A stretch of DNA of 64,000 bases from Mastigocoleus testarum BC008 (GCF_001456025.1 NZ_LMTZ01000116.1:1-64000); one strand, 5' to 3'; counted from the first letter of the stretch, positions 45,259 to 55,253 are shown. Made by a program: numbers and translations. Notes: generated from the letters alone by a model not told the origin.

Positions 45259-47178
45259 TCAACGCTTTAGGTAATCGAGTATACCACGGGCAATTCCTTC
45301 TGCCATTTTATTTCGATACCATTGCTGTCGTAGTTTTGCAGCATCTTCCCGACCTGTTACATAACCCGTTTCTACTAAAATAGCAGGCATTGAGGATTTC
45401 CTAAGCACGTAAAATCTAGCTTTTCTAACCCTGCGATCGCGTACATTGACCGTTTTTAAAATACGTTTACGAACGCTTTGAGCTAAGCCATAGCCACTAT
45501 TGTAATAATAAACTTCCAAGCCACTGATATCGGGACGGCTCCGACCTAAAGAATTAGCGTGAATACTAACAAAAACATTTGCGTTCGCTCGTTCTGCTAG
45601 CTGTACTCTTCCTTTCAAACTAACAAAGTAGTCAGATTTACGAGTAAGAATGGCTTGGACACCATTTTTCTCCAAGATTTCTGCAACTTTTTGACTAATT
45701 GGTAGAATTACATCTTTCTCTCGCAATCCACCAATTCCAATTGCACCCGGATCTTTACCACCATGTCCTGGATCGACAATCACTACAACCCGTCCTCTAG
45801 GATTTGGACGTCTCGCAGGTGTAGTTCTTCCTGAAGGTGGAGAAATTTGTCTTCCTGGGGATGATATCGGGTTTGGTCTAGGAAGTGGTGGTAAAGCAAT
45901 TGGAGGTGTAATACGCCGTGCTTTTCCTAGCTCTAAACTTAATTTTTTACCTCTGGTATTCAGACGACCAACCTGTGTCCGCGAAGCAGGTAAGACATAA
46001 ACTCCCACAGTATTCGCATTTTCTTGCTTTAAACTTACCCGCAAGACTGAACTGTTGGGTTTGAAGCCAATCCCTCTTACTGAAGAATCTAAACGCGCGT
46101 TGGGTATGGTGATAAGAAACATAGCTGTTTTCCTATCCCAACTAGTAGTGCTAGCAAATAAATTGCGATCGCCTTTAATCTCCAGCTTTTCGCCATCATC
46201 AACCAATTCTACAGATTTAATCGTCGCTAGAGAACTATTAGGTGGAAGTATAGGTCTGACAGGTCTAACAGGTCTTCTTGGTGATGGGTTTCGGGTAACA
46301 ATAGGTTTGGGAGTTTTTGAAGGTATGCGAGGGCTAGGAAGATTTCCCACTCTACGAGTTGGAAGAATGATTATTCCCCCAAAACTGCTCACTGTTGCTC
46401 GCCAGTCGGGACTGTTCTTGTTCACCTTCAATCTCATTTTTACCCGTGAGGGATCTGATTCCGATTGGGAAAATTCAACACTACTAACGCCGTAACGATT
46501 AATTTGTTGTTCGCGTTCTTTTAAATTTGGCGATAGCTGTGCGCCGCGAATCTCAAGATCGATAGTTTTTTTGTCCCTACTACGGCTTATTCTCACACTT
46601 GGTCTACCACCACTAGTGCGAAGGAATAACCCATCTCCTGTAACTCGCAAACTTTGAATTTGAGTTTTACCTTGAGTTGTACCTTGGGCAATTTGCGAAC
46701 GATTGATTACAGTTCCTTTTACCGAGGAACGGCTATTTTTTCGAGCAGCAACGTTAATGTCATTTGTTGCAGAAGAATTTATCTTTTCCAGTTGTGGGGT
46801 TGGTAACTGCACCATCCACTTTTTAGGAGTTTTTCCTGTGAACTTCACTTTAGAAGGATCTAATGTGTAGCCAGGAGTAAGTTCTACAACAATTCGAGTT
46901 GTTTCTTTGTTAAATTGACCAATACGGACAGTACGAACTGCACCACCCACAGGTTTTCTTAATTGTGGACGCCCAAACTTAACTCCCGGTAAATCGATGA
47001 CTAACCGCGTGGGATTGAAAATCAATTGTGCTTTAGGTTGAACAGCACCATCAGTATTGATTTCTAACTGATTTAAATTGGCATCAAAACGCCAAGACTG
47101 CAGTTTTGCTGCATCCGCAGGCGACGATAGTAGGGAAACAGTTAAAAGAGTACCAGGTATCAACCAGTGTAATTTCAC
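45259..47178 (-). CDS. amiC1: N-acetylmuramoyl-L-alanine amidase, AmiC paralogue 1
   Basis: 639 residues, same layout as its downstream paralogue: signal peptide (MKLHWLIPGTLLTVSLLSSP ending ADA), AMIN domain (LNQLEINTDGAVQPKAQLIF), a second AMIN-like part, a linker rich in Pro/Arg (RRPVRPVRPILPP), and Amidase_3 with VIVDPGHGGKDPGAIG, GGLREKDV, SIHANS and VETGYVTG. The catalytic domains are very similar while the linkers differ, suggesting a tandem duplication. Tandem amiC genes upstream of murI are seen in Anabaena-type genomes, where they act in septum perforation and cell-cell communication. Confidence 0.93.
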   Translation of the reverse strand: MKLHWLIPGTLLTVSLLSSPADAAKLQSWRFDANLNQLEINTDGAVQPKAQLIFNPTRLVIDLPGVKFGRPQLRKPVGGAVRTVRIGQFNKETTRIVVELTPGYTLDPSKVKFTGKTPKKWMVQLPTPQLEKINSSATNDINVAARKNSRSSVKGTVINRSQIAQGTTQGKTQIQSLRVTGDGLFLRTSGGRPSVRISRSRDKKTIDLEIRGAQLSPNLKEREQQINRYGVSSVEFSQSESDPSRVKMRLKVNKNSPDWRATVSSFGGIIILPTRRVGNLPSPRIPSKTPKPIVTRNPSPRRPVRPVRPILPPNSSLATIKSVELVDDGEKLEIKGDRNLFASTTSWDRKTAMFLITIPNARLDSSVRGIGFKPNSSVLRVSLKQENANTVGVYVLPASRTQVGRLNTRGKKLSLELGKARRITPPIALPPLPRPNPISSPGRQISPPSGRTTPARRPNPRGRVVVIVDPGHGGKDPGAIGIGGLREKDVILPISQKVAEILEKNGVQAILTRKSDYFVSLKGRVQLAERANANVFVSIHANSLGRSRPDISGLEVYYYNSGYGLAQSVRKRILKTVNVRDRRVRKARFYVLRKSSMPAILVETGYVTGREDAAKLRQQWYRNKMAEGIARGILDYLKR

Positions 47179-48168
47179 AGTGCTTTCTCCTGATTTGCAT
47201 TTATGAGAGCGATTACAATTTAGTGGCTTAAGATTATTACCGCTCAGACCTAATTCTTGGATAAAAATTCTCTTAATCGTAGTAAAAGACTACGAAGAAG
47301 TATTTTCAGTGCCACATGCATTGTTTCGCGCCCGCACCTAGACGCAGCCATTGGCGTCAAATTTTAGCATGACTTGGGATATTCATGTATTTTTTGCGAG
47401 AAAATGCGGTTTAACAAGCATCAGATTACACCAAAATTTGACGGATAGAGGTGACTGCTGCAGTACATCCCAATCAAAAAGCTTTATTTTGCATCTTGTT
47501 TTTGTCGGATGTACGGTTATGGCTATCGATGCACCGTGTCAAAAATATCCGCTATCAATCAATATGACAACGATGTGCGGATGCAAATCCTGAATTATCC
47601 CAAACAAATATCACCACAATTGACTTTGTGAAGAGCTAAAGGACAAAAATAAATAATAATAGTTATCTTGCCAGCTATCTTGCCAATAATTTAAAAAAAC
47701 TCCTAAAATTTATATTTCTAGGGGACGAAAATGAAGCCGTATAAGTTTCTGCATTTTTGTGCTGGATTGTTGCTGGCTCATTTCTGCGATCGTTTTTATC
47801 ATTCAAGGGGCTCTATTACTTCAATGAAGTTATGCAATTTCAATTTATAGAAGAAATTAATAGGAGTTATATTAAATTACGTGTTTTATCCAACTTCAAT
47901 AAGAAATATATTATACATGCTTTTTCTGTTTTCCCCCAAATTTTACAGCTAATTTTTCTTCATAGTCAGTTATTCCAAATTTTAAATTTGCCTCGAGAGT
48001 AATTAATGCGGACGATGCTATAAAAGTTTAGTATCACTAAGTACGACCAAATACACAACACACGCGCAAAAAATATTTAACAATAAATTATTTGGTGCTT
48101 TTATCCCCACTACAAGGTGGGGATAAGGAAACTAATTCAAGCAATGAATCGGTTAATCTTTGAGAAAA
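47179..48168. other. 1-kb spacer between amiC1 and the antiporter
   Basis: No credible gene. A 39-codon frame with aggggacgaaa before the ATG at 47731 reads MKPYKFLHFCAGLLLAHF; a one-base shift would give a hydrophobic tail (SAIVFIIQGALLLQ), so this may be a decayed small membrane protein. Confidence 0.45.
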
Positions 48169-49629
48169 TTAACCATTACCAGAACTGGAGGAGGAATCCG
48201 ATATTACGGTATCGCTTGACGCTGGAACCATTGAATTGGATGTTTCCATAACCATAGATTCTCCTAAATTTCCAGGAGTGGAAGTTGCCAATTTGTCTTC
48301 CTGGGGAAATACAAACCGTAGTAAGGGGGGGGCAAGAAAAGTCGTTAGAATAACCATCAAAATGATAGCTGCTTCTAAAGGTTCTGAAAGTACGCCAGTA
48401 GCGGAACCAATACCCAAAAATACCAAACCGACTTCACCACGAGGAATCATCCCCACACCAATTGCCAAACGGTTGACTTTTGCTTCGCCAAAAACACTGA
48501 AGCCTGTAATTACTTTACCGAGAATCGCAACTACAATCAGGAAAACCGCCATAATAAAACCTTCACGGTTACTAGGAATGGCTGGATTCAAAACTCGTAA
48601 ATCAGTTTGCGCCCCTACTGTGACAAAGAAAATTGGCACTAAAATATCAGCAATAGGAATGATTTGTTTTTGCAGTTCTTTGCGCTTGTCTGTTTCTTCC
48701 AAAACCAAGCCAGCAGCAAAAGCTCCCAAGATGGCTTCTAATTGTACAGCAGCGGCAAGGTATGCCATAACAAAAGCGAAGATAAACGCTGGGATAACTA
48801 ATTCACCTCTGGTTTTAAGTCTTTCAACAACCGCCACAAAGGAATTATTGAAAACGTTACCCAAAGCGATCGCTCCCAAAAGAAAAGTACTGGCGCTAAT
48901 AATCAAGAAGACAACATTAGCTACATCTACTTCCCCGGTTTTAGCAAGGCTAGCAACTACAGCTAGGACAATAATTCCCAGAACATCATCGATAACTGCA
49001 GCTCCCAAAATAATTTGTCCTTCTTTGGTATTGAGCTGCCCGATTTCTGAGAGTACCTTGGAAGTTATACCAATACTGGTTGCGGTCAGCGCAGCGCCAG
49101 CAAAAATTGCCGGTACTGCCGAAATTCCGAACAACATCATTAGCCCTGCAGTACCTGCAGCAAAGGGAACAGTTACCCCGATTATTGCAACTACAGAAGC
49201 CTGCATACCTACAGCTAATAGTTCTTTAAGATTGGACTCCAAACCAATTTCAAACAAGAGAATAATCACACCCAATTCTGATAAAACAGAAATAACCTCG
49301 GACTGGGCTTGAAATAAATTCTCCGCACTTTCTGGAGTAAGTTTGGTTGTTGTCTCAAGAAAAGAAATAATCAAAGAGCTAGAACTATCAGCCCCAGATT
49401 CAGGAAATACTAACAAATGCAGTACAGAAATACCGACTACTACACCACCAACAAGTTCTCCTAATACTGCAGGTAAGCCTGCACGATTAGATAATTCACC
49501 ACCAATTTTGCTAGCGAAATACACTATGACTAAACTTAGTAGTACTCCTGCTACTACCAGCGAGCTTTCTGGTGCCTCTGTTTCTGTTGCTAGTAAGGAA
49601 GACGAGAAAGTGATTAAATTCAACACCAT
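48169..49629 (-). CDS. Cation:proton antiporter, CPA2 family
   Basis: A 486-residue polytopic inner-membrane protein with about 12 helices. It exchanges Na+ or K+ for protons. The family motif regions include AGLPAVLGELVGGVVVGIS, ELGVIILLFEIGLESNLKEL, GAALTATSIGITSKVLSEIG, the double acidic GAAVIDDVLGIIVLAV (the DD/ND motif of transport), and IPRGEVGLVFLGIG. The Ser-rich C-terminal tail (SDTVISDSSSSSG) lacks a TrkA/RCK domain, so it resembles the NapA/Nha-type cyanobacterial members. The ion specificity is not settled. Confidence 0.9.
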   Translation of the reverse strand: MVLNLITFSSSLLATETEAPESSLVVAGVLLSLVIVYFASKIGGELSNRAGLPAVLGELVGGVVVGISVLHLLVFPESGADSSSSLIISFLETTTKLTPESAENLFQAQSEVISVLSELGVIILLFEIGLESNLKELLAVGMQASVVAIIGVTVPFAAGTAGLMMLFGISAVPAIFAGAALTATSIGITSKVLSEIGQLNTKEGQIILGAAVIDDVLGIIVLAVVASLAKTGEVDVANVVFLIISASTFLLGAIALGNVFNNSFVAVVERLKTRGELVIPAFIFAFVMAYLAAAVQLEAILGAFAAGLVLEETDKRKELQKQIIPIADILVPIFFVTVGAQTDLRVLNPAIPSNREGFIMAVFLIVVAILGKVITGFSVFGEAKVNRLAIGVGMIPRGEVGLVFLGIGSATGVLSEPLEAAIILMVILTTFLAPPLLRFVFPQEDKLATSTPGNLGESMVMETSNSMVPASSDTVISDSSSSSGNG

Positions 49630-49755
49630 TACTTTTGCGAAAATCCCTTTCTTTAATTTACAAGTTTATTGAAGATAATTATCGGAAATCCCTTTCTTTA
49701 ATTTACTAGTTAATTGGAAATAATTACGAACAAAATTTACAACTCTCACCAGAAA

Positions 49756-50169
49756 TCAATTATTAGTCTTTGCTAACTTCAATATAAGATCCCAATAAGA
49801 CTCTGATACGGGGAGCACGGAAAGCCTTGGTAATCTTAATAAATCAAAGTCTTTAAAAAGATTACTTTCCTTGATTTTTTTCAAGGTTAATGGTTGAGAA
49901 ATCCTTTTTATTACCCTGATGTCCACTACTACTCGCTTGCTATCATTCAGCGCGGGGTCTGGATAAGGTTGACTTACAACCTCTGCTAATCCAATTATCT
50001 GTCTTTGTTTGCCTGTATGATATATAAAAACTAAGTCACCGGATGACATATTACGTAAATGCTTCAGGGCTAAAGCGTTTTTAACTCCATTCCAAACTGT
50101 AGTTCCCTCTTGTTCCAAATCAGTATATGAATATTCATCGGGTTCGGTTTTCATTAGCCAGTAAGCCAT
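49756..50169 (-). CDS. EVE-domain protein
   Basis: 137 residues. YWLMKTEPDEYSYTDLEQEG with TTVWNGVKNALALKHLR is the canonical EVE opening; MSSGDLVFIYHTGK and IIGLAEVVSQPYPDP follow. EVE domains are PUA-like folds thought to bind modified bases in RNA or DNA, and can be linked to defence or nucleotide stress. A good Shine-Dalgarno (aggaga) precedes the ATG. It is a single-domain copy with no obvious partner. Confidence 0.93.
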   Translation of the reverse strand: MAYWLMKTEPDEYSYTDLEQEGTTVWNGVKNALALKHLRNMSSGDLVFIYHTGKQRQIIGLAEVVSQPYPDPALNDSKRVVVDIRVIKRISQPLTLKKIKESNLFKDFDLLRLPRLSVLPVSESYWDLILKLAKTNN

Positions 50170-50413
50170 AAAAAATCTCCTAAAAATTAAATGTAAATCT
50201 GGTATTCTCTATTGATTGTTTCAGGCATAAATATTTATTATTGAATGCATAATTTTTTTGAAGCATATTTTTTGAAGAAGATTTTTAAACATCGTTTTTT
50301 TAAAATGACTGACAAAATATCAGTAATTAATTACGATTGTTAATGTATTTATTAATTAATTAAATATAAAAAATTGAGCATTTCATTTTTATTTCTGAGG
50401 AGTGTTAGTTTTT

Positions 50414-51196
50414 ATGAGTAAATGTACTTCGACAAAGTATTCATTGAAAACTAAAAATTTTTTCCAAGGCTTCAGTTTGCAAAGATTCAGTTTTCAAGGT
50501 TTTAGTCTAATTTTGCTATGGGGAGCTATTCTAGCCCAACCTGTAGTGGGACAAACTCCACCGAAAAGGCTACGAACCCTTACTGTTAGAGGACAGGGTG
50601 TTGAAGAAATTGCAGCAACACTATCCCAAATAAATTTGGGAGTTGAGGTTCAAGGAAAAGTAGCCCAAGAAGTCCAACGAGAAGCTGCCCGTCGTTCCCA
50701 AGCTGTAGTAAAACTTTTACAATCTCAGCAAGTTGAAAAACTTACAACTAGTGGGATAAGTCTCAATCCAGTTTACAGTTTCAAGGACAATATCAGACGA
50801 CTCACTGGATATAGTGCAACCAACACAGTAAGCTTTCAAATCGCTACAGAAAAAGCTGGGCAAATTTTGGATCTAGCAGTAAAGTCTGGAGCGACAAGAA
50901 TTGATGGTATTAGATTTATAGCTCCAGAGGCAATGATTAGTGAGGCAAAGAAACAAGCGCTCAAAGAAGCAACACAAGATGCTCGAGAGCAAGCAAATGC
51001 TGTCCTAGCATCCTTAGGCTTAAGTTCCAAAGAAATAGTTGGTATTGAGGTTGATAATGCTAAGGCTCAAGTTCCGCCCATATTTCGAGGTGAGTCAGCA
51101 TTTGCACAGGCGACATCTGCTGATGCTTCCAGAACTCCTATAATCGGCGGCGAACAGAAGGTTGAAGCAACTGTAACATTGCAAATTAGTTATTAA
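50414..51196 (+). CDS. SIMPL-domain (DUF541) exported protein
   Basis: About 260 residues. The start is the ATG at 50414 rather than the GTG at 50402, with gaggagtg upstream. It has a hydrophobic signal (LILLWGAILAQPVVGQ) preceded by a repeated aromatic stretch (FSLQRFSFQGFSL). The mature protein, from LRTLTVRGQGVEEIAATLSQ through GVEVQGKVAQEVQREAARRS, is a SIMPL/DUF541 domain ending in VEATVTLQISY. Periplasmic or cell-surface; the family function is unclear (stress-related in some bacteria). Confidence 0.88.
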   Translation: MSKCTSTKYSLKTKNFFQGFSLQRFSFQGFSLILLWGAILAQPVVGQTPPKRLRTLTVRGQGVEEIAATLSQINLGVEVQGKVAQEVQREAARRSQAVVKLLQSQQVEKLTTSGISLNPVYSFKDNIRRLTGYSATNTVSFQIATEKAGQILDLAVKSGATRIDGIRFIAPEAMISEAKKQALKEATQDAREQANAVLASLGLSSKEIVGIEVDNAKAQVPPIFRGESAFAQATSADASRTPIIGGEQKVEATVTLQISY

Positions 51197-51205
51197 ATTA
51201 TTGGG

Positions 51206-51325
51206 GTTAGCGTTAGCGTTAGCGTTAGCGTTAGCGAAGCGTGACGTTAGTCATAGCGTGACGTTAGTCATAGCGTGACGTTAGTCATAGCGTGACGTTA
51301 GTCATAGCGTGACGTTAGTCATAGC
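51206..51325. repeat. Two adjacent tandem repeat arrays after the SIMPL gene
   Basis: Five copies of GTTAGC (51206-51235), then five exact copies of the 17-base GTGACGTTAGTCATAGC (51241-51325), and then a degenerate continuation. Each 17-base unit contains TGACgttaGTCA, a small palindrome. The array starts just 9 bases after the SIMPL stop, so it could be transcribed. Confidence 0.9.
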
Positions 51326-51498
51326 GTGACGCGACAGCGTCATATGGCGATTTGGGACTGGGGATTTGGAATTAGCATTAGCAGACCACGTTGTGGCAAT
51401 AGCGTCATATCGAGATTATTAATTTGAGACTACTAATCAGAAAACACAAAATCAATTCCTCACCTAATCCCCAGTCCCTAATACCCAATACCCAATAC
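51326..51498. other. Spacer after the repeat arrays
   Basis: Degenerate remains of the array (gtgacgcgacagcgtcat, tagcgtcatat) and a string of ccctaatacccaatacccaa-like units up to 51500. The latter resemble the heptamer repeats at 63824. No gene. Confidence 0.5.
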
Positions 51499-51861
51499 CT
51501 AAAAATGATCTGGGCTACCGTCCATCATTGCTGCTTCCGCATCACGTTTGGAACCAAGTAGATCGAGTTGATCGACTAGGATAATTGGTGAAGAACGATC
51601 TGCACCTGTGTTTCTATCTTTCCATGTATCAAATTTTAAAGAACCTTTAATTCCAATTAAAGTACCCTTTTTCACATAATTACCAGCTACTTCTGCTGTT
51701 TTACCCCAAAGTTCCAAATTAAACCAATCTGGTTCTTCAGCGTTACGAGAACGCCTTCTAACTGCTAGTGTAAGCCGACACTTTACACTACCTGATTCAA
51801 AATATTTCATGTCGGGTTCGCCACCTACACGACCCACCAGGGTTACAACATTAATACTCAT
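51499..51861 (-). CDS. ssb: Single-stranded DNA-binding protein
   Basis: 120 residues, the short cyanobacterial SSB: one OB fold from MSINVVTLVGRVGGEPDMKY through EPDWFNLELWGKTAEVAGNY and GIKGSLKFDTWKDR. The long Gln/Gly linker of E. coli SSB is absent, and the C-terminus ends ..DGSPDHF; this is weakly acidic. It is divergent from mreB across 333 bases, which matches the arrangement I recall in Anabaena. Confidence 0.92.
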   Translation of the reverse strand: MSINVVTLVGRVGGEPDMKYFESGSVKCRLTLAVRRRSRNAEEPDWFNLELWGKTAEVAGNYVKKGTLIGIKGSLKFDTWKDRNTGADRSSPIILVDQLDLLGSKRDAEAAMMDGSPDHF

Positions 51862-52194
51862 AACTCACGACTTGCAGTACAAAAATACTATAAGATTGAT
51901 AAAACTAAATTGTAGCGAATAAAGAAACAATTACGATTGTGTAAGAAATTAAACGGCGAAGTACCTCCAAAAGATGATAAAAATGATTCTGCGCATAGCA
52001 CAAAATTATACGGATATACTGAAACAATCTAAGAAGATCGACAAATAACCCCAAGTAAAGTTAAGGCACCCCAAAGTTATATAAAAATATGGTCTGCTTT
52101 ACTAGACTCGGGATAGAAAACGTAATAGAATCCAGCCAAATTCTCTCTTACGGTCGTAGTTAAAAAGTATCGAAAATAGGGGGCGAAAAATCGC
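51862..52194. other. Divergent promoter region between ssb and mreB
   Basis: 333 bases of AT-rich sequence. Both ssb (minus) and mreB (plus) must start transcription here. No clean promoter pair was resolved. Confidence 0.5.
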
Positions 52195-53238
52195 GTGGGT
52201 CTTTTCAGTAAATTTTCCTTATCGCGGGATATGGGTATCGATTTGGGTACCGCGAACACCCTCGTTTACGTATCTGGTAAAGGTATCGTGCTTCAAGAGC
52301 CTTCTGTTGTTGCCATTGATCGAGATGAAAAAGTGGCATTGGCAGTAGGTGAAGATGCAAAAAAAATGCTCGGTCGGACGCCTGGAAATGTGGTTGCCCT
52401 CCGCCCCTTGCGCGATGGTGTAATCGCTGACTTCGATACAGCCGAGTTAATGTTAAAAAACTTTATCCAGCGCGTAAATGAAGGTAAGTCTTTAGTTTTA
52501 CCTCGCATCGTCATTGGCATTCCCAGTGGTGTAACAGGGGTCGAAAGACGAGCTGTAATGGATGCTGCTTCTCAAGCAGGTGCAAGAGAGGTTTATTTAA
52601 TTGATGAACCTGTTGCAGCTGCGATCGGTGCTGGACTTCCAGTAGCCGAACCGACTGGCAATATGATTATTGATATTGGTGGCGGTACAACAGAAGTTGC
52701 TGTATTGAGTTTGCAAGGTACCGTACTAAGCGAGTCTGTACGTATAGCCGGTGATGAATTGACCGAAGCTATTGTCCAGTATATGAAAAAAGTCCATAAT
52801 TTGGTAATTGGGGAAAGAACTGCTGAAGATATTAAAATTCGAATTGGTTCTGCATATCCCACCCAAGATGATGAAGAAGCAATCATGGACGTCAGGGGTT
52901 TGCATTTGTTATCTGGCTTACCACGGACTGTTACAATTAAGGGGCCGGAAATGCGCGAAAGTATGTCTGAGCCACTTTCAGTAATTATTGAAGCTGTGAA
53001 GCGGACTTTAGAGCGTACTCCTCCGGAGTTAGCTGCAGATATTATCGACCGGGGTATCATGCTTGCTGGTGGTGGTGCTTTGCTTAAGGGCTTAGATACT
53101 CTAATCAGCCATGAAACAGGAATTGTTACACATGTTGCAGCAGATCCTCTGAGTTGTGTAGTTTTAGGAACAGGTCGGGTTTTAGAAAACTTTAAACAGC
53201 TAGAACGGGTTTTCAGTGCTCGGTCCCGGAGCATGTAG
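52195..53238 (+). CDS. mreB: Rod-shape-determining protein MreB
   Basis: A 347-residue actin-like ATPase that forms filaments under the membrane and directs lateral wall synthesis. The start is a GTG at 52195 (MGLFSKFSLSRDMGIDLGTA). Phosphate 1 motif GIDLGTANTLVYV, connect 1, phosphate 2 IIDIGGGTTEVAVL, and adenosine motif GIMLAGGGALLKGLD are all present. It is the first gene of mreBCD (126 bases to mreC). The N-terminal basic and aromatic residues suit membrane binding. Confidence 0.98.
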   Translation: MGLFSKFSLSRDMGIDLGTANTLVYVSGKGIVLQEPSVVAIDRDEKVALAVGEDAKKMLGRTPGNVVALRPLRDGVIADFDTAELMLKNFIQRVNEGKSLVLPRIVIGIPSGVTGVERRAVMDAASQAGAREVYLIDEPVAAAIGAGLPVAEPTGNMIIDIGGGTTEVAVLSLQGTVLSESVRIAGDELTEAIVQYMKKVHNLVIGERTAEDIKIRIGSAYPTQDDEEAIMDVRGLHLLSGLPRTVTIKGPEMRESMSEPLSVIIEAVKRTLERTPPELAADIIDRGIMLAGGGALLKGLDTLISHETGIVTHVAADPLSCVVLGTGRVLENFKQLERVFSARSRSM

Positions 53239-53364
53239 TTTTAAATATGGTTTCAAGATATTGGGTCCCATGAAGGGATCCGATATCATAGACTTATTGC
53301 TACAAACTATCTAGCTTGAATTAACTGGCCGAAATTAATTAGATTTTATATAAAAAAGGTATAT

Positions 53365-54150
53365 ATGTTTACGTTACGTCGGTGGTGGGGACGCAGGGGT
53401 TTACAAGTAGGAATAATAACCTTGATTTTAGCAATTACCTGGATGGTAAGAGAAACTCAAGGTAGTTTTTTGTTGGAACTATATCAACTAATTAATCGCC
53501 CTTTGGAGATATTACAAAAACCAACATCCTTAGAAAAGAGTCAAAAAAATGACCGCAGAATTGAGGAATTGCAAAATCGAATAATTACACTTCAAACTCA
53601 AAATCAAAAGTTAAAAAGTTTATTGAAGTATGTAGAGAAAAGTTCTTTAACATCAAAACCAATTTTAGCTCGTGTGGTAGGACGTAGTGCGGATAATTGG
53701 TGGCAGCAAGTAATCTTGAATCGCGGTAGTGCTGATGGAATTCAAAAAGATTATATAGTTAAGGCGGAAGGTGGACTTGTCGGTATTATAGACAATGTTA
53801 CTCCCAACACTAGTCGAGTATTACTAATCAGCGATTCCAGTTCTCGGGTGGGCGTTACTATTGATCGTACTGCTGCTAAAGGTGTTTTAAGAGGAAACTC
53901 TTCTACAGGAGAGGCTGAACTTGAATTTTATGAAAAAGTCCCTAACGTCAAAATTGGTGACTTTATCACAACATCGACTTATTCCCAGAAATTTCCTCCA
54001 GGTCTAGGTGTGGGAAAAATTAAGTCTCTAGATTTGAAAAGATTACCAGCATCAGTTGCTATTGTGGAATTATCTCCACCGATAAGTTCTCTTGATTGGG
54101 TGATGGTGTACTCCAAAGCAACTAAAAATAAATCAGACAAACCTCAATAA
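53365..54150 (+). CDS. mreC: Rod-shape-determining protein MreC
   Basis: 261 residues: a short basic N-terminus (RRWWGRRG), one membrane helix (about 15-30), a coiled coil (RRIEELQNRIITLQTQNQKL), and the MreC beta-barrel pair (VGRSADNWWQQVILNRGSAD, GLVGIIDNVTPNTSRVLLI). It links MreB to the wall-synthesis machinery in the periplasm. It lies between mreB and mreD, with 31 bases to mreD. Confidence 0.95.
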   Translation: MFTLRRWWGRRGLQVGIITLILAITWMVRETQGSFLLELYQLINRPLEILQKPTSLEKSQKNDRRIEELQNRIITLQTQNQKLKSLLKYVEKSSLTSKPILARVVGRSADNWWQQVILNRGSADGIQKDYIVKAEGGLVGIIDNVTPNTSRVLLISDSSSRVGVTIDRTAAKGVLRGNSSTGEAELEFYEKVPNVKIGDFITTSTYSQKFPPGLGVGKIKSLDLKRLPASVAIVELSPPISSLDWVMVYSKATKNKSDKPQ

Positions 54151-54181
54151 ATATTGTTTGTGTACGCCTTAATCCAAAACA

Positions 54182-54820
54182 ATGAACTTCAAAAATGTAC
54201 TACGGCGACGGATAAGGCGAAAGCCACGAAAATCCTCAATGCCAAAATCGAAACGACGTAGATTTGAGCGTCAAAGAAAATCCCTATCTAGTTGGGACCC
54301 CCGTTTGCGTCAACTATTAGATTGGTCAGTCATTATTGGGTCGGTATTAATATGTTTAATGTTGTTACCCAGTCGCCTTCCAGGAATGCAATTATTGGGG
54401 ATTGCACCTAATTGGTTATTAATTTGGGTGGTAGCTTGGAGTGTAAAGCGACCTGCATTACAAGGTGCATTTGCTGGAATTATATTGGGTTTACTTCAAG
54501 ATGGGATGACATCACCTGAGCCAACCCATGCTTTAAGTTTAGGAATTGTAGGTTTACTTACCGGTTTATTTCAGAAACAAAGATTTATTCAAGAAGATTT
54601 TATTTCTATTGCTTTAATTGTATTTGGGATGTCAGTTCTAAGTGAAACTATTTTTGCGTCACAAATGATTTGGATGAGCAATCGTCACTTAGAAAGTATT
54701 TGGACTTACTATCAGAAGGTTGTTTTAGCTTCTGCAATTCTTAGTAGTTTGTGGGCTCCTGTTGTATATTTCCCACTTAATAATTGGTGGCAAAAAGTTA
54801 AATTAGCTGAGCAGCCTTAA
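54182..54820 (+). CDS. mreD: Rod-shape-determining protein MreD
   Basis: 212 residues. A strongly basic N-terminal tail of about 40 residues (RRRIRRKPRKSSMPKSKRRR) precedes five or so membrane helices (WSVIIGSVLICLMLLPSRL, GIAPNWLLIWVVAWSVKRPA, etc.). The GxxxGLLQDGMTS segment is typical of MreD. The basic extension is unusual for MreD in general but known in cyanobacteria. Last gene of mreBCD. Confidence 0.9.
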   Translation: MNFKNVLRRRIRRKPRKSSMPKSKRRRFERQRKSLSSWDPRLRQLLDWSVIIGSVLICLMLLPSRLPGMQLLGIAPNWLLIWVVAWSVKRPALQGAFAGIILGLLQDGMTSPEPTHALSLGIVGLLTGLFQKQRFIQEDFISIALIVFGMSVLSETIFASQMIWMSNRHLESIWTYYQKVVLASAILSSLWAPVVYFPLNNWWQKVKLAEQP

Positions 54821-55253
54821 AAATAATGAATGCATACTTGCTAGTAAGTATTCAATATTACAAATACAGATTTAAGTGGTGAGGTGCTACAAAGTGCTTT
54901 ACTTTCTCTATTAATCAACCCTCACTCTTAGTTTTTTTTGATCGTCTTACTGCGCGCCCAACTATTTTTACGTCGTTAAATTTCTACGGATAAGCATTTA
55001 GCTGGTACAGCATAACGTAGGTATTGTATAACCATAGTTTGTATTTTGACTGCACGTAGCCCTGCCCTATCTTGCACGTAGCCCCATACTGGCTATTTGA
55101 GCATTGAGCAAAAGATTCATTTTTCCAATAATTAACAAATGATATCCAACGCGCAATCAATGGGATTCGATAATTGATCGCTAATATTTCTGTGCAAGTT
55201 CAAATTGCTATACATTCAAAGTGTTTACTAATTGAAAGACGGATCGTAACCCG
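54821..55253. other. Spacer between mreD and ribD
   Basis: A T8 run at about 54934 may end mreBCD transcription, but no strong stem precedes it. The unit gcacgtagccc occurs twice (about 55052 and 55075). No gene. Confidence 0.45.

Noticed and set aside
46055..46495. 146-codon frame antisense to amiC1
   Set aside because: Covers the repetitive linker of AmiC1; repeats such as GLTGL mirror the Pro/Arg linker on the other strand.
47731..47850. 39-codon frame with a fair Shine-Dalgarno
   Set aside because: A frameshift is needed to give a membrane tail and nothing supports its expression; recorded only as a possible relic.
48236..49312. Long plus-strand frame (358 codons) opposite the antiporter gene
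   Set aside because: Rich in Thr/Ile/Lys without any domain, exactly antisense to a well-supported membrane protein; a shadow of codon bias.
51206..51325. CRISPR array
   Set aside because: The repeats are contiguous with no unique spacers and no cas genes are near.
52593..53234. 213-codon frame antisense to mreB
   Set aside because: Full overlap with a certain gene, low-complexity Ser/Pro/Ile composition and no motif.
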